Assembly: GCA_031082205.1 (NCBI GenBank)
Contig: JAVHLJ010000014.1
Location: forward strand, 1-57,369
DNA from: Elusimicrobiales bacterium
GTDB lineage: Bacteria; Elusimicrobiota; Elusimicrobia; Elusimicrobiales; UBA9959
Length of the DNA stretch: 57,369 bases
Direction: 5' to 3'
Part shown: piece after piece, positions 50,509 to 57,369 of the stretch
How the letters are laid out: each line of letters opens with the position of its first letter
Numbering within the stretch: position 1 is the first letter of the stretch
The notes under the pieces: generated by a model
Database searches by the model: none
What the model saw: the letters and a program-made list of their open reading frames with translations, nothing else
What the model was told of the DNA's origin: nothing
Program-made: the position numbers and the translations under genes

Positions 50509-52815
50509 TTTGTCGGGGGAGGTTTTAATGCCGGCAGCGGCGAAGTAGGCCTGGCCCAGGGCGATGCAGCCGTCGTTGACGGGAGAAAGGCGGTTGGCCA
50601 GCGGCCGCAGGCCGCGGGCGGCCAGCAATTCCGAGGTCCATTCCAGGAGGATACGGTTCTGGAATACGCCGCCGCAGAGTATCACATTTTTCGTGCCCAG
50701 GCGGCGGGCCATGCCGGCGAGTATTTCCGCCGCGGCCTCGGCCAGGCCGAGGTGGAATTTGGCCGATATGCGGGCAGCCCTGGCGGGGTCCTTCTCCGCG
50801 AGCGCCGCGGCTATCACGGGCCGCCAGTCCAGTTCGGTCATCCCGGCATTACCGGATATCCCGAATTCATACCCGTCGCGGTTGCGGGGGCCGCAGAGGC
50901 TTTCCAGTTCCATCGGGCCCTGCGCCTCGTAGGTGGAAAAGGAACCGAGGCCGGCAGCGCAGGCGACGGCGTCGAAGAGCCGGCCCATCGAAGAGGAGAC
51001 CGGCGAGTTAACCCCGGCGGAGACCATTGTAAGCGCGGTGGACGCGGCGGAGGACGACGGGGCCAGCCTGAAAACTTTGGCCAGGGCGGCCGGGCCGCAG
51101 TCCGCGGCCATGGCCAGCAGCGGCCGCCAGGGCTCGAGGGCGGCGGCGTCGCCGCCGGGCAGGCGGAAAGGGCGCAGGCGTCCCTCCCGGCGCCAGGATC
51201 TGCCGGTGACGGAGAGGAATTCCCCTCCCCAGATAGAGCCGTCGGAGCCATAGCCCGTGCCGTCGAAAGCGGCGCCGCAGAAAGGGGGCTTGAGGCCGTT
51301 CTCGGCCGCCACCGAGAGAAGATGCGCCAGGTGATGCTGGCAGCGGTCCGCCTTCAGGCCGAGCCGGGCGGGCAGGGCGGAAGAAAAATAGTCGGGGTGA
51401 AGGTCGGCCACGGCACGGCGGGGCTTAACGCCCAGCAGCGCCGTCATCTTGCGATAGGTTTCCAGGTGGAAATCCCTGTTGCCGCTCTCTTCAAGGTCCC
51501 CTATGTACTGGGAAAGATAGGCCTCGTCGCCGCGCGTCAGGCAGAACGAGCTCTTGAGATCGGCGCCGGCGCAGTATAGGGAAGTTTTCGGCTTGAAAGG
51601 GAGGCTGACGGCGCGGGGCACGGCGCCCCTGGCCATGCGTATGTAGCGCGGCTCGCCGGCGGCGACGAAGGTCACGCTGTCGTCGATGCGGTTGTGTATG
51701 GGGCGGTCGTGGAAAAGGAAGAATTCGGCTATACCCGCGGCGGCGCCGGTCCCGCGGCCGGACAGGGCCGCCTTAGCCTCGTCGTCGTCCTTGGAGATAG
51801 GCTCGTCGCGCCTGTTGCCTGAGGTCATGACGAGCCCACCAGCGAAGCCGCGGGCGGCCAGCGCCGCGAAGAGGGCCTCGTGCAGCGGGGTATAGGGCAG
51901 CATGACGCCGACGGAGGAGAGCCGAGGCGCGGCGCCGCCGAAGGAGCCGGGGCGCAGTTTGCGCAGCGTCACGATAGGGGATAAAGGCGAGGAAAGCAGC
52001 TCGCGTTCACTGGCGGAGACGTCGAAATGCCGGACGGCCCAGGCCAGCGAGGGGGCCATTATCGCCAGCGGCTTATGCGGGCGCCGCTTGGCCGCGCGAA
52101 GGCGGGCTATCGCCGCGGCGCCGGCAGCGTCGCAGGCCAGGTGGAAGCCGCCGAGGCTTTTCAGCGCCACTATCTTTCCCCCGGCCAGCGCGGCGGCGGC
52201 CAGGGACATGGCCCTCGCTCCTTCTATCTTCTTCCCGCCGGAGAAACAATAAACGCGCGGGCCGCAGGCCGGGCAGGCGTTGGGCTGGGCGTGGAAGCGG
52301 CGGTCCAGCGGGTCGCGGTACTCTTTGGAGCAGGCGGGGCACATCTTGAAGCCGGCCATAGTGGTCTTGGGCCTGTCGTAAGGCAGTGTCTTCACTATGG
52401 TGAAGCGCGGGCCGCAGTTGGTGCAGTTGGTGAAAGGGTACAGGTGCCGCCGGTCCCGCGGGTCGAGCATCTCGCGGCGGCAGTCGCCGCAGAGGCCCAG
52501 GTCGGCCGGGATGATGGCCGAAGAACTTCCGGCGGAAGCGCTCTCTTTGATAGTGAAAGGACCGGAGGGGCCGGGCTTCAGGGCGGAGACGGCAAGGGAG
52601 TCTATCCGGGACTGGGGCGGCGACTTGTGTCGTATGCCGGAGATGAAGGCTTCTACGGCTGGGGCGGGGCCCTGGGCCTCTATGGTGACGCCGCCGAGGT
52701 CGTTGCGGACCCAGCCGGAGATACGGTTCTCGAGGGCGAGCTTATAGACGTTCGGCCTGAAGCCGACGCCCTGCACCACGCCTTTTACGATTATTTTCTT
52801 CCTGATGTCAGCCAT
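50506..52815 (-). CDS. hypF: Carbamoyltransferase HypF
   Basis: 769 residues. Makes the cyanide ligand precursor of [NiFe] hydrogenases by transferring a carbamoyl group to HypE. Acylphosphatase domain (VVQGVGFRPNVYKLA, near 14-30), two zinc fingers (CGDCRREM; CTNCGPRF; CPACSKEY; CPACGP; about 110-190), YrdC-like domain (about 200-385), Kae1-like domain with HHLAHLLSV and VILCGGVFQN. Complete and of normal length. Last gene of the hyp operon. Confidence 0.96.
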   Translation of the reverse strand: MADIRKKIIVKGVVQGVGFRPNVYKLALENRISGWVRNDLGGVTIEAQGPAPAVEAFISGIRHKSPPQSRIDSLAVSALKPGPSGPFTIKESASAGSSSAIIPADLGLCGDCRREMLDPRDRRHLYPFTNCTNCGPRFTIVKTLPYDRPKTTMAGFKMCPACSKEYRDPLDRRFHAQPNACPACGPRVYCFSGGKKIEGARAMSLAAAALAGGKIVALKSLGGFHLACDAAGAAAIARLRAAKRRPHKPLAIMAPSLAWAVRHFDVSASERELLSSPLSPIVTLRKLRPGSFGGAAPRLSSVGVMLPYTPLHEALFAALAARGFAGGLVMTSGNRRDEPISKDDDEAKAALSGRGTGAAAGIAEFFLFHDRPIHNRIDDSVTFVAAGEPRYIRMARGAVPRAVSLPFKPKTSLYCAGADLKSSFCLTRGDEAYLSQYIGDLEESGNRDFHLETYRKMTALLGVKPRRAVADLHPDYFSSALPARLGLKADRCQHHLAHLLSVAAENGLKPPFCGAAFDGTGYGSDGSIWGGEFLSVTGRSWRREGRLRPFRLPGGDAAALEPWRPLLAMAADCGPAALAKVFRLAPSSSAASTALTMVSAGVNSPVSSSMGRLFDAVACAAGLGSFSTYEAQGPMELESLCGPRNRDGYEFGISGNAGMTELDWRPVIAAALAEKDPARAARISAKFHLGLAEAAAEILAGMARRLGTKNVILCGGVFQNRILLEWTSELLAARGLRPLANRLSPVNDGCIALGQAYFAAAGIKTSPDK

Positions 52816-52837
52816 TTAAAATCGAGAACTTTCCGGG

Positions 52838-53647
52838 CTACCGGCCGGTGACGACCCGGCCGGTGGAGTAATCGAGCTGGCTGCCGTACATGCTGTGCGG
52901 GATGAAATAGACGAGGAGGGTGGCGGCGAAGGCGGCGACGAGCCAGGGCCGGGGGTTCTTCGCTTTGAAAGAGGCCCACAGGGCGGCGAGCCAGAAGAGC
53001 AGCAGCGCCAGGGTCTTATTGTCGGTGAGGTCGTGGCCGAAGGGCCAGCCGGTCCAGTAATGTCCGAAGGCGTGGTACTGGGTCAGCGGGCCGAAAATAA
53101 AACCGCCCAGTATCAGGAAGGCCGTGTTCCAGGCCACGGCGTGGCGCACGACCAGGTCTTTGGTGAATAGGGAGATCATGACGCGCACGGAAAAGACCAT
53201 GAAGAGGAACATCAGAAGGACGTGCGGGACAAGTATCCAGGCCGGCACGTCGCCCTTGAAGCGTACGACTATGAGTTCCGGGCCGAGCCGCATGGTCTCG
53301 CCGCCGCGGCGCAGCGTGACATGATATTCCAGCTTGCCGGCGGGAGGCTGGTCGGGCAGGCGCGCGGAATAGAGCGGCCCTTCGGAGGCTATCTCAGTGC
53401 CGGAAAAAGGCTCGCCGGTACCCAGGCGGCGCCAGGCAAGGCCGGCCTCAAGTGGAGCCCCGCTGACGATCTTGACCAGGCAGTCGCCGACGGTGCAGCT
53501 GCGCGGCAGGCGGTAGGACGATATCTCCGCCCCGGCGAATTCCAGGTTCTTGCCCTTTATCGGGTAGGTGGGGCCGGTCGCCCGCTGGAAGACGGCGAAG
53601 AAAAGCGTGACCAGCAGGGCTATGCCCCAGTAGGATACTTTTTTCAT
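52838..53647 (-). CDS. Membrane protein of unknown function within the hyp operon
   Basis: 269 residues. N-terminal helix (about 8-22), a periplasmic beta-rich part (about 25-130, ending ELIVVRFKGDVPAW), then four membrane segments (ILVPHVLLMFLFMVFSVRV; AWNTAFLILGGFIFG; LALLLFWLAALWASF; LVAAFAATLLVYFIP). His and Asp residues lie in the loop between the second and third (QYHAFGHYWTGWPFGHD), which could bind metal or haem. Family not recognised. ATG overlaps the hypE stop (TGATG) and hypF follows after 22 bases, so co-expression with hydrogenase maturation is likely. Confidence 0.6.
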   Translation of the reverse strand: MKKVSYWGIALLVTLFFAVFQRATGPTYPIKGKNLEFAGAEISSYRLPRSCTVGDCLVKIVSGAPLEAGLAWRRLGTGEPFSGTEIASEGPLYSARLPDQPPAGKLEYHVTLRRGGETMRLGPELIVVRFKGDVPAWILVPHVLLMFLFMVFSVRVMISLFTKDLVVRHAVAWNTAFLILGGFIFGPLTQYHAFGHYWTGWPFGHDLTDNKTLALLLFWLAALWASFKAKNPRPWLVAAFAATLLVYFIPHSMYGSQLDYSTGRVVTGR

Positions 53648-54669
53648 CAGCAGATGCGCGGCAGCTGCTCGCCTTCGAGCATGCGGAGGAGTCGCGAGCC
53701 GCCGACGGCGGTGCGCAGCGAGACGTCGCCGCCCTTTCCTAGGACGCGTCCCGCTATGACGGCGCCGCGGCCGTAGCGGTGGGAGCGCAGGGCCTTGAGC
53801 ACTTTCGCGGAAGAGGACGGCGGGCAGAAGAGCATAGCCCGGCCCTCGTTGGCCGAATAGAGCGGGTCCAGGCCCAGCAGGGCGCAGGCGTTGGCCGTGA
53901 CAGGCGAGACCGGGACCTTCTCCTCGTCGAGCTCGATCGAGAGCCCCGAGGCGGCGGCGGCCTCGTTGAGAGAGGTGGCCAGACCGCCGCGCGTCAGGTC
54001 GCGCATGGCGCGCACCGCGCCGGCGGACAGGGCTTTCTCCAGCATGGCGTTGAGCGGGGCGCAGTCGCTCCTGAGGCCGCTCAGGCCGAGGTTATTGCGG
54101 GCGTTCATTACGGCCACGCCGTGGTCGCCAAGCGGGCCGCTGACGATCAGTTCGTCGCCGGTACGCAGGCCGGAGAAAGAGAGGCTCCTGCCGGCGGGGA
54201 TAAGTCCGACGCCGGCGGTGGAGATGAAAAGACCGTCGGCCTTGCCCTTGTCCACCACCTTGGTGTCGCCGGTGACGATATCGACGCCGGCCTCGGCGGC
54301 CGCCGCTTTCATCGACAGGACGGCCTTCTTGAGCAGTTCCCCGTCGAAGCCTTCTTCGATTATGAAAGAGGCCGACAGCGCCAGCGGGCGCGCGCCCTTG
54401 ACCGCCAGGTCGTTGACGGTGCCGCAGACGGCCAGCTTGCCGATGTCGCCGCCGGGAAAGAAGAGCGGGCTGACCACGTAGCCGTCGGTGGTGAAGGCCA
54501 GGCGCTCGCGGCCGGCCTTTATCTCGGCGGAGTCGGCCAGTTCGGCGAGGGCCTTGTTGGCGAAGGCGCGGGCGAAAAGGCCCGAGACCAGCTCGTGGGT
54601 CAGGCGGCCGCCGCTGCCGTAGGCCAGCGCTATCTTAGCGGGGACTTTCAGGCCGCTTTTTCCGGGCAT
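53647..54669 (-). CDS. hypE: Hydrogenase maturation protein HypE
   Basis: 340 residues, PurM-like ATP-dependent dehydratase. It turns the C-terminal thiocarbamate to thiocyanate for the Fe(CN)2CO centre. N-terminal AYGSGGRLTHELV, MRDLTRGGLATSLNE, and the essential C-terminal PRIC (Cys340) are all present. It overlaps the LysR-type gene by 22 bases. Confidence 0.95.
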   Translation of the reverse strand: MPGKSGLKVPAKIALAYGSGGRLTHELVSGLFARAFANKALAELADSAEIKAGRERLAFTTDGYVVSPLFFPGGDIGKLAVCGTVNDLAVKGARPLALSASFIIEEGFDGELLKKAVLSMKAAAAEAGVDIVTGDTKVVDKGKADGLFISTAGVGLIPAGRSLSFSGLRTGDELIVSGPLGDHGVAVMNARNNLGLSGLRSDCAPLNAMLEKALSAGAVRAMRDLTRGGLATSLNEAAAASGLSIELDEEKVPVSPVTANACALLGLDPLYSANEGRAMLFCPPSSSAKVLKALRSHRYGRGAVIAGRVLGKGGDVSLRTAVGGSRLLRMLEGEQLPRIC

Positions 54670-55559
54670 AGTGGTTTTCCTTTTTCGAAGACGGTATTGA
54701 GGAAATGCCGCGCGGCCGGGCTGAGCTTGCGCGTGCGGGAACGGAGCAGGTAGACGGTGCGCCTGAGGTCGAGGTCCCGGAACTTCACGGCCTTTATGCC
54801 GCGCGAATCCCCCCCGCCGAAGGCGGAGACCGGCAGTATCGAGGCGCCCACGCCCGAGCGCACGGCGGTCTTTATGGTCTCGATGTCGTCGAGCTCCATC
54901 TTCACCCTGAGAGGCAGGCCTTCCCTGCCGAAGAAATCGTCTATGAACTTCCGGGACGGGTAGGCCTTGTCGAAAAGGACGAAATCCAGCGAGCGCAGGG
55001 CGTCGCGGCCGATATCGGCGGAGCGCGCGGCCTCGGAATTCTCCGGCGCGGCCAGCATCATCTCCTCCGCGCAGACCGGCAGGTAGGAAATGTCGCCCTG
55101 CTTTTTGGGGGCGCAGGCCAGGAAACCGAAATCGGCGCGGCCGGCCTGCACGTCGCCGGCCACCTGTTCCGACTGCCTGTACTCGACGCTGACCTTTATC
55201 TCGGGGCGGGCCGACATGAAGCGGCTAATGTAGCCCTGCAGGAGGTAGAGCCCCGTGCTGTAGATCGTGGAGATGCGCACCGAGCCCGCGGACTTGCCCG
55301 GGTGCGACTTGACGATGGAGGCGAGGACGGAGGAATAGAGGGAGGAGATCTTTTTAGCCGCCTCGTAGAGCGAGGCCCCCTCGTCGGTGAGCGTGACCCC
55401 GTCGCGGCCCCGGTTGACGAGGGGGCAGCGGAACACCGTCTCCAGTTTCCTGAGCTGCTGGCTGACGGCCGACTGCGTGACGCCGTTGAGCTCGGCGGCG
55501 CGCGAGAAGCTGCCGGTATCGGCCAGGTCGCGGAAGAGCTTGAGCGTCTCTATCGTCAT
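54648..55559 (-). CDS. LysR-family transcriptional regulator
   Basis: 303 residues from ATG at 55559. N-terminal winged helix (FRDLADTGSFSRAAELNGVT, SAVSQQLRKLE), then the substrate-binding-like effector domain (VRISTIYSTGLYLL to the end). It lies two bases after the hypD stop and overlaps hypE, inside the maturation operon rather than diverging from it, which is unusual for LysR genes. It may sense a metabolite linked to hydrogen metabolism; effector unknown. Confidence 0.9.
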   Translation of the reverse strand: MTIETLKLFRDLADTGSFSRAAELNGVTQSAVSQQLRKLETVFRCPLVNRGRDGVTLTDEGASLYEAAKKISSLYSSVLASIVKSHPGKSAGSVRISTIYSTGLYLLQGYISRFMSARPEIKVSVEYRQSEQVAGDVQAGRADFGFLACAPKKQGDISYLPVCAEEMMLAAPENSEAARSADIGRDALRSLDFVLFDKAYPSRKFIDDFFGREGLPLRVKMELDDIETIKTAVRSGVGASILPVSAFGGGDSRGIKAVKFRDLDLRRTVYLLRSRTRKLSPAARHFLNTVFEKGKPLCPEKAA

Positions 55560-55561
55560 CT

Positions 55562-56695
55562 CTATCCGCCGTACTTGAACCAGGCGGCGCAGGCGCCTTC
55601 GGAAGAGACCATGCAGGGGCCTACCGCCGACGACGGGGTGCAGGCCTTGCCGAAGAGGCGGCAATCCGGCGGCGAGGCCTTGCCGGTCAGCACAAGGCCG
55701 CAGATGCAGCCCTTCGGCTCGGGGGCTTCCCGCTCTTTCACCCCGAATTCGGCGAAGGCGTCGTAAGCGGAGTAAGCCCGGGACAGCGCCAGGCCCGAAC
55801 CCGGGATCTTCCCGATGGCCCGCCAGGAGGCGCCGGCGGGGGCGAAGACCTCCGACATCAGCTTGAGCGCGGCGGGATTGCCCCCCGCCTTTACCACGCG
55901 GCTGTACTCGGTGTCGACTTCCGGGCGGCCGGAGAGCATCTGCCCGAGCAGGGCGTCGACGCCGCGCAGTATATCCAGCGGCTCGAAGCCGGCTATGACG
56001 CAGGGGACCTTGTACTTCTCTGCCACGAAACGGTAGGGCTCGGGGCCTATTATCGCGCTGACATGGCCCGGCATGATGAAGCCGTCCACCTCGGTATTCC
56101 CGGCGGAGAGCAGCGCCTCCAGCGCCGGCGGCACCAGCTTGAAGAGAGGGGCGACGAAAAAATTCTTAAGCCCGGCGGCCCTGGCGCGGACCAGCACGCC
56201 GCCGATGACCGGGGCGGTGGTCTCGAAGCCGACGCCTATAAAGACGACCTTGCGGGAGGGCTCCGTCCGGGCTATCTCCAGGGAGTCGAGCGGGGAATAG
56301 ACCACCCGCACGTCGGCTCCTTTCTCGCGGGCGGCCTGCAGGTCGAGCCCCTTGCTCCCCTTTACCTTCAGCATGTCGCCGAAAGTGGCGACCGTCACGC
56401 CGCCGATGAGGGCCAGTTCTATCAGCCGGTCTATGTCGCCCTGCGAGGTGACGCAGACGGGGCAGCCGGGACCGGAGAGCATCTTTACAGGGGGCGGGAG
56501 GAGGCGGCGCAGGCCGGCTGCGGCGATGGACATGGTGTGGGTGCCGCAGACCTCCATGAAGTTGGCGCGGCGGCCGGCGGCGGCCAGGCTGGCGGCTTTT
56601 TCCGCGATTGCCGCCACCATCCGCCCGGCCAGGGCCTTATCGCGGAAAAACGGGGCCGTATCGGCGGGCAGTTTAAGGCCTGAACCCTTTTTCAT
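55562..56695 (-). CDS. hypD: Hydrogenase maturation protein HypD
   Basis: 377 residues from ATG at 56695. Carries a [4Fe-4S] cluster and, with HypC, assembles Fe(CN)2CO. FMEVCGTHTMSI, GPGCPVCVT, GFETTAPV and the C-terminal Cys set (GCICGLV, PDCRLFGKACTP) are conserved. The frame is open beyond this start, but the extension lacks HypD similarity. It overlaps hypC by 23 bases. Confidence 0.95.
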   Translation of the reverse strand: MKKGSGLKLPADTAPFFRDKALAGRMVAAIAEKAASLAAAGRRANFMEVCGTHTMSIAAAGLRRLLPPPVKMLSGPGCPVCVTSQGDIDRLIELALIGGVTVATFGDMLKVKGSKGLDLQAAREKGADVRVVYSPLDSLEIARTEPSRKVVFIGVGFETTAPVIGGVLVRARAAGLKNFFVAPLFKLVPPALEALLSAGNTEVDGFIMPGHVSAIIGPEPYRFVAEKYKVPCVIAGFEPLDILRGVDALLGQMLSGRPEVDTEYSRVVKAGGNPAALKLMSEVFAPAGASWRAIGKIPGSGLALSRAYSAYDAFAEFGVKEREAPEPKGCICGLVLTGKASPPDCRLFGKACTPSSAVGPCMVSSEGACAAWFKYGG

Positions 56696-56900
56696 AGAGC
56701 TCCTGGAATACGTCGAGGGTCTTTTTCGCCTCGTCCGGGTCGAGCACCTGTATGGCAAAGCCCGCGTGGACCAGGACATAGTCGCCTTTTTTGGCGGCGG
56801 GCACAAGGTCCAGCGCCACCTGGCGGCGGGTACCGCCGAAATCCACCTCGGCGGAAGCGTCGTTCTTAACCATTATTTTTCCGGGAACAGCCAGACACAT
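56673..56900 (-). CDS. hypC: Hydrogenase maturation chaperone HypC
   Basis: 75 residues. MCLAVPGKI with the essential Cys2, then DFGGTRRQVALDLVPAAKKGDYVLVHAGFAI (part), the HypC/HupF signature. GGAGG lies five bases before ATG. First gene of hypC-hypD-lysR-hypE-orf-hypF. HypA and HypB, the nickel-insertion pair, are not in the window. Confidence 0.95.
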   Translation of the reverse strand: MCLAVPGKIMVKNDASAEVDFGGTRRQVALDLVPAAKKGDYVLVHAGFAIQVLDPDEAKKTLDVFQELYEKGFRP

Positions 56901-56931
56901 GTGACCTCCGAACGGGGGCGCTGATGCCTAA

Positions 56932-56937
56932 ATTATA
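56932..56937 (-). promoter_or_regulatory. -10 element of the hyp operon
   Basis: TATAAT in minus-strand sense lies 31 bases before the hypC ATG. The region upstream is AT-rich without a clear -35. Confidence 0.5.
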
Positions 56938-56960
56938 CTATTTTTGGATTTTTCAAATTT

Positions 56961-56969
56961 TGATATACT
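56961..56969 (+). promoter_or_regulatory. Extended -10 promoter of the tRNA genes
   Basis: TGATATACT (TG-N-TATACT) lies about 54 bases before tRNA-Tyr. It is the same extended -10 type as before metG. Confidence 0.5.
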
Positions 56970-57022
56970 ATTGGCGTGAACATGGCGGTACCGCGCTTCG
57001 CCGCGGCCGTCTTCGACACTGC

Positions 57023-57109
57023 GGTTGGGTGGCTGAGCGGTCAAAAGCAACGGTCTGTAAAACCGTCGGGCTACGCCCTACAGAGGTTCGAATCCTCTCC
57101 CAACCACCA
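57023..57109 (+). tRNA. tRNA-Tyr (anticodon GTA)
   Basis: Acceptor GGTTGGG pairs with CCCAACC; discriminator A and encoded CCA end at 57109. The anticodon GTA is at 57057-57059 in a loop closed by CGGT/ACCG. A long variable arm (about 57068-57080) and the T-loop GGTTCGAATCC fit tRNA-Tyr. Confidence 0.95.
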
Positions 57110-57128
57110 GATTTAAAGGAAGTCACAC

Positions 57129-57150
57129 GGAGCCGGGCAAGGCTCCTTTT
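57129..57150 (+). terminator. Short hairpin between the two tRNA genes
   Basis: GGAGCC and GGCTCC pair with a 6-base loop and TTTT follows. It may separate or process the two tRNAs. Confidence 0.5.
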
Positions 57151-57162
57151 GCTTGAAAGTAA

Positions 57163-57253
57163 GGAAGGGTGGCCGAGCGGTTGAAGGCGCAGACCTGGAA
57201 AGTCTGTAAGCTCCAAAAGGGCTTCGAGGGTTCGAATCCCTCCCCTTCCGCCA
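57163..57253 (+). tRNA. tRNA-Ser (anticodon GGA)
   Basis: Acceptor GGAAGGG pairs with CCCTTCC; discriminator G and encoded CCA end at 57253. Anticodon GGA is at 57197-57199 with CAGAC/GTCTG stem. The long variable arm and GGTTCGAATCC T-loop fit serine. Confidence 0.95.
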
Positions 57254-57276
57254 GATTCCAAGGGCGGATAATAAAG

Positions 57277-57303
57277 AAGAGCGCGCGAACCGCGCTCTTT
57301 TTT
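57277..57303 (+). terminator. Terminator after tRNA-Ser
   Basis: AAGAGCGCG and CGCGCTCTT pair with a 5-base loop, then a run of T. Confidence 0.85.
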
Positions 57304-57320
57304 ATTGCGGAAGGGGTGTA

Positions 57321-57366
57321 TACCGGACACATCGGTAACACATTATACCGGATACATAGGTAACAC
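57321..57366. repeat. Tandem 21-bp repeat, probable insertion-sequence end
   Basis: Two near-identical 21-bp units (57321-57341 and 57346-57366), of the form TACCGGAYACATMGGTAACAC and differing at two positions, lie 25 bp apart at the window edge. Repeated CCGG...GGTAACAC units of this kind occur at the ends of integrase-type IS elements such as IS481 or IS21 relatives. The transposase itself would lie outside the window. Confidence 0.5.
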
Positions 57367-57369
57367 TTT

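Noticed and set aside
57321-57366. GTAACAC units at the right edge as NikR sites
   Set aside because: They are direct, not inverted, repeats, are embedded in longer IS-like units and do not face a gene in the window.

Overview
The window is GC-rich, densely coded bacterial DNA. Most genes lie on the minus strand. The cell envelope is Gram-negative: there are two TonB-dependent receptors, a porin, other C-terminal-Phe beta barrels and a lipoprotein. The metabolic genes suggest an anaerobe or fermenter: an OadGAB-type sodium-pumping decarboxylase, HypCDEF [NiFe]-hydrogenase maturation proteins, a NikR nickel regulator, an ActP symporter, a catabolic-looking ornithine carbamoyltransferase and a pyruvoyl arginine decarboxylase. 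The protein style recalls Elusimicrobiota or deltaproteobacterial lineages. That placement is an impression, because no rRNA is present. A truncated IS256-type transposase runs off the left edge and an IS-like tandem repeat sits at the right edge, so the window is probably a contig broken at repeats.

Layout. 1-475: end of an IS. 476-982: non-coding DNA with hairpins and a perfect 33-bp repeat. 983-9057 (minus): YqaA-type membrane protein, sensor kinase, AbgT transporter, TPR-SpoIID protein, ornithine carbamoyltransferase, biotin ligase. 9071-12310 (minus): oadG-oadA-oadB, running straight into the biotin ligase that would biotinylate OadA. 12386-16332: epimerase, ankyrin-CsgG-like lipoprotein, NarL/kinase pair. 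16382-23431 (plus): Rcp1-type regulator, TonB receptor, periplasmic binding protein, sensor kinase, SIMPL protein, porin. 23491-29408 (minus): phosphoesterase, then a CBS/DUF294 sensor with DUF485 and ActP acetate-type symporter. 29453-36295: secreted TIM-barrel protein, CheC-like response regulator, clpB and metG diverging from a region with a CIRCE-like operator. 36364-41837 (minus): secreted protein, HTH protein, then an overlapping gene string THEP1-membrane fusion / DUF134 / NifX-like / thioesterase / IscU-like / arginine decarboxylase. 41964-48836 (minus): an apparent nikR-headed operon. 49046-50455 (plus): clostripain-type protease. 50506-56900 (minus): hypC-hypD-lysR-hypE-orf-hypF. 57023-57253 (plus): tRNA-Tyr and tRNA-Ser.

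The main biological theme is nickel. The nikR operon has a full NikR-type operator (GTGTTAC-N13-ATGACAC in minus-strand sense) overlapping the nikR start and a second, weaker copy before the TonB receptor. It contains an outer-membrane receptor, a polytopic gate-domain inner-membrane protein, a DUF2117-like protein and two barrels, with no recognisable NikABCDE, NikMNQO or HoxN transporter. It ends at a good terminator. The likely consumer, the hyp operon for [NiFe] hydrogenase, lies a few kb away. I regard this operon as the best candidate here for an undescribed metal-uptake system. Other items of interest are a TonB receptor/binding protein/kinase/regulator cassette without an import permease, a THEP1 NTPase fused to a membrane domain, and several genes whose -10 boxes sit so close to the start codon that leaderless translation is likely.
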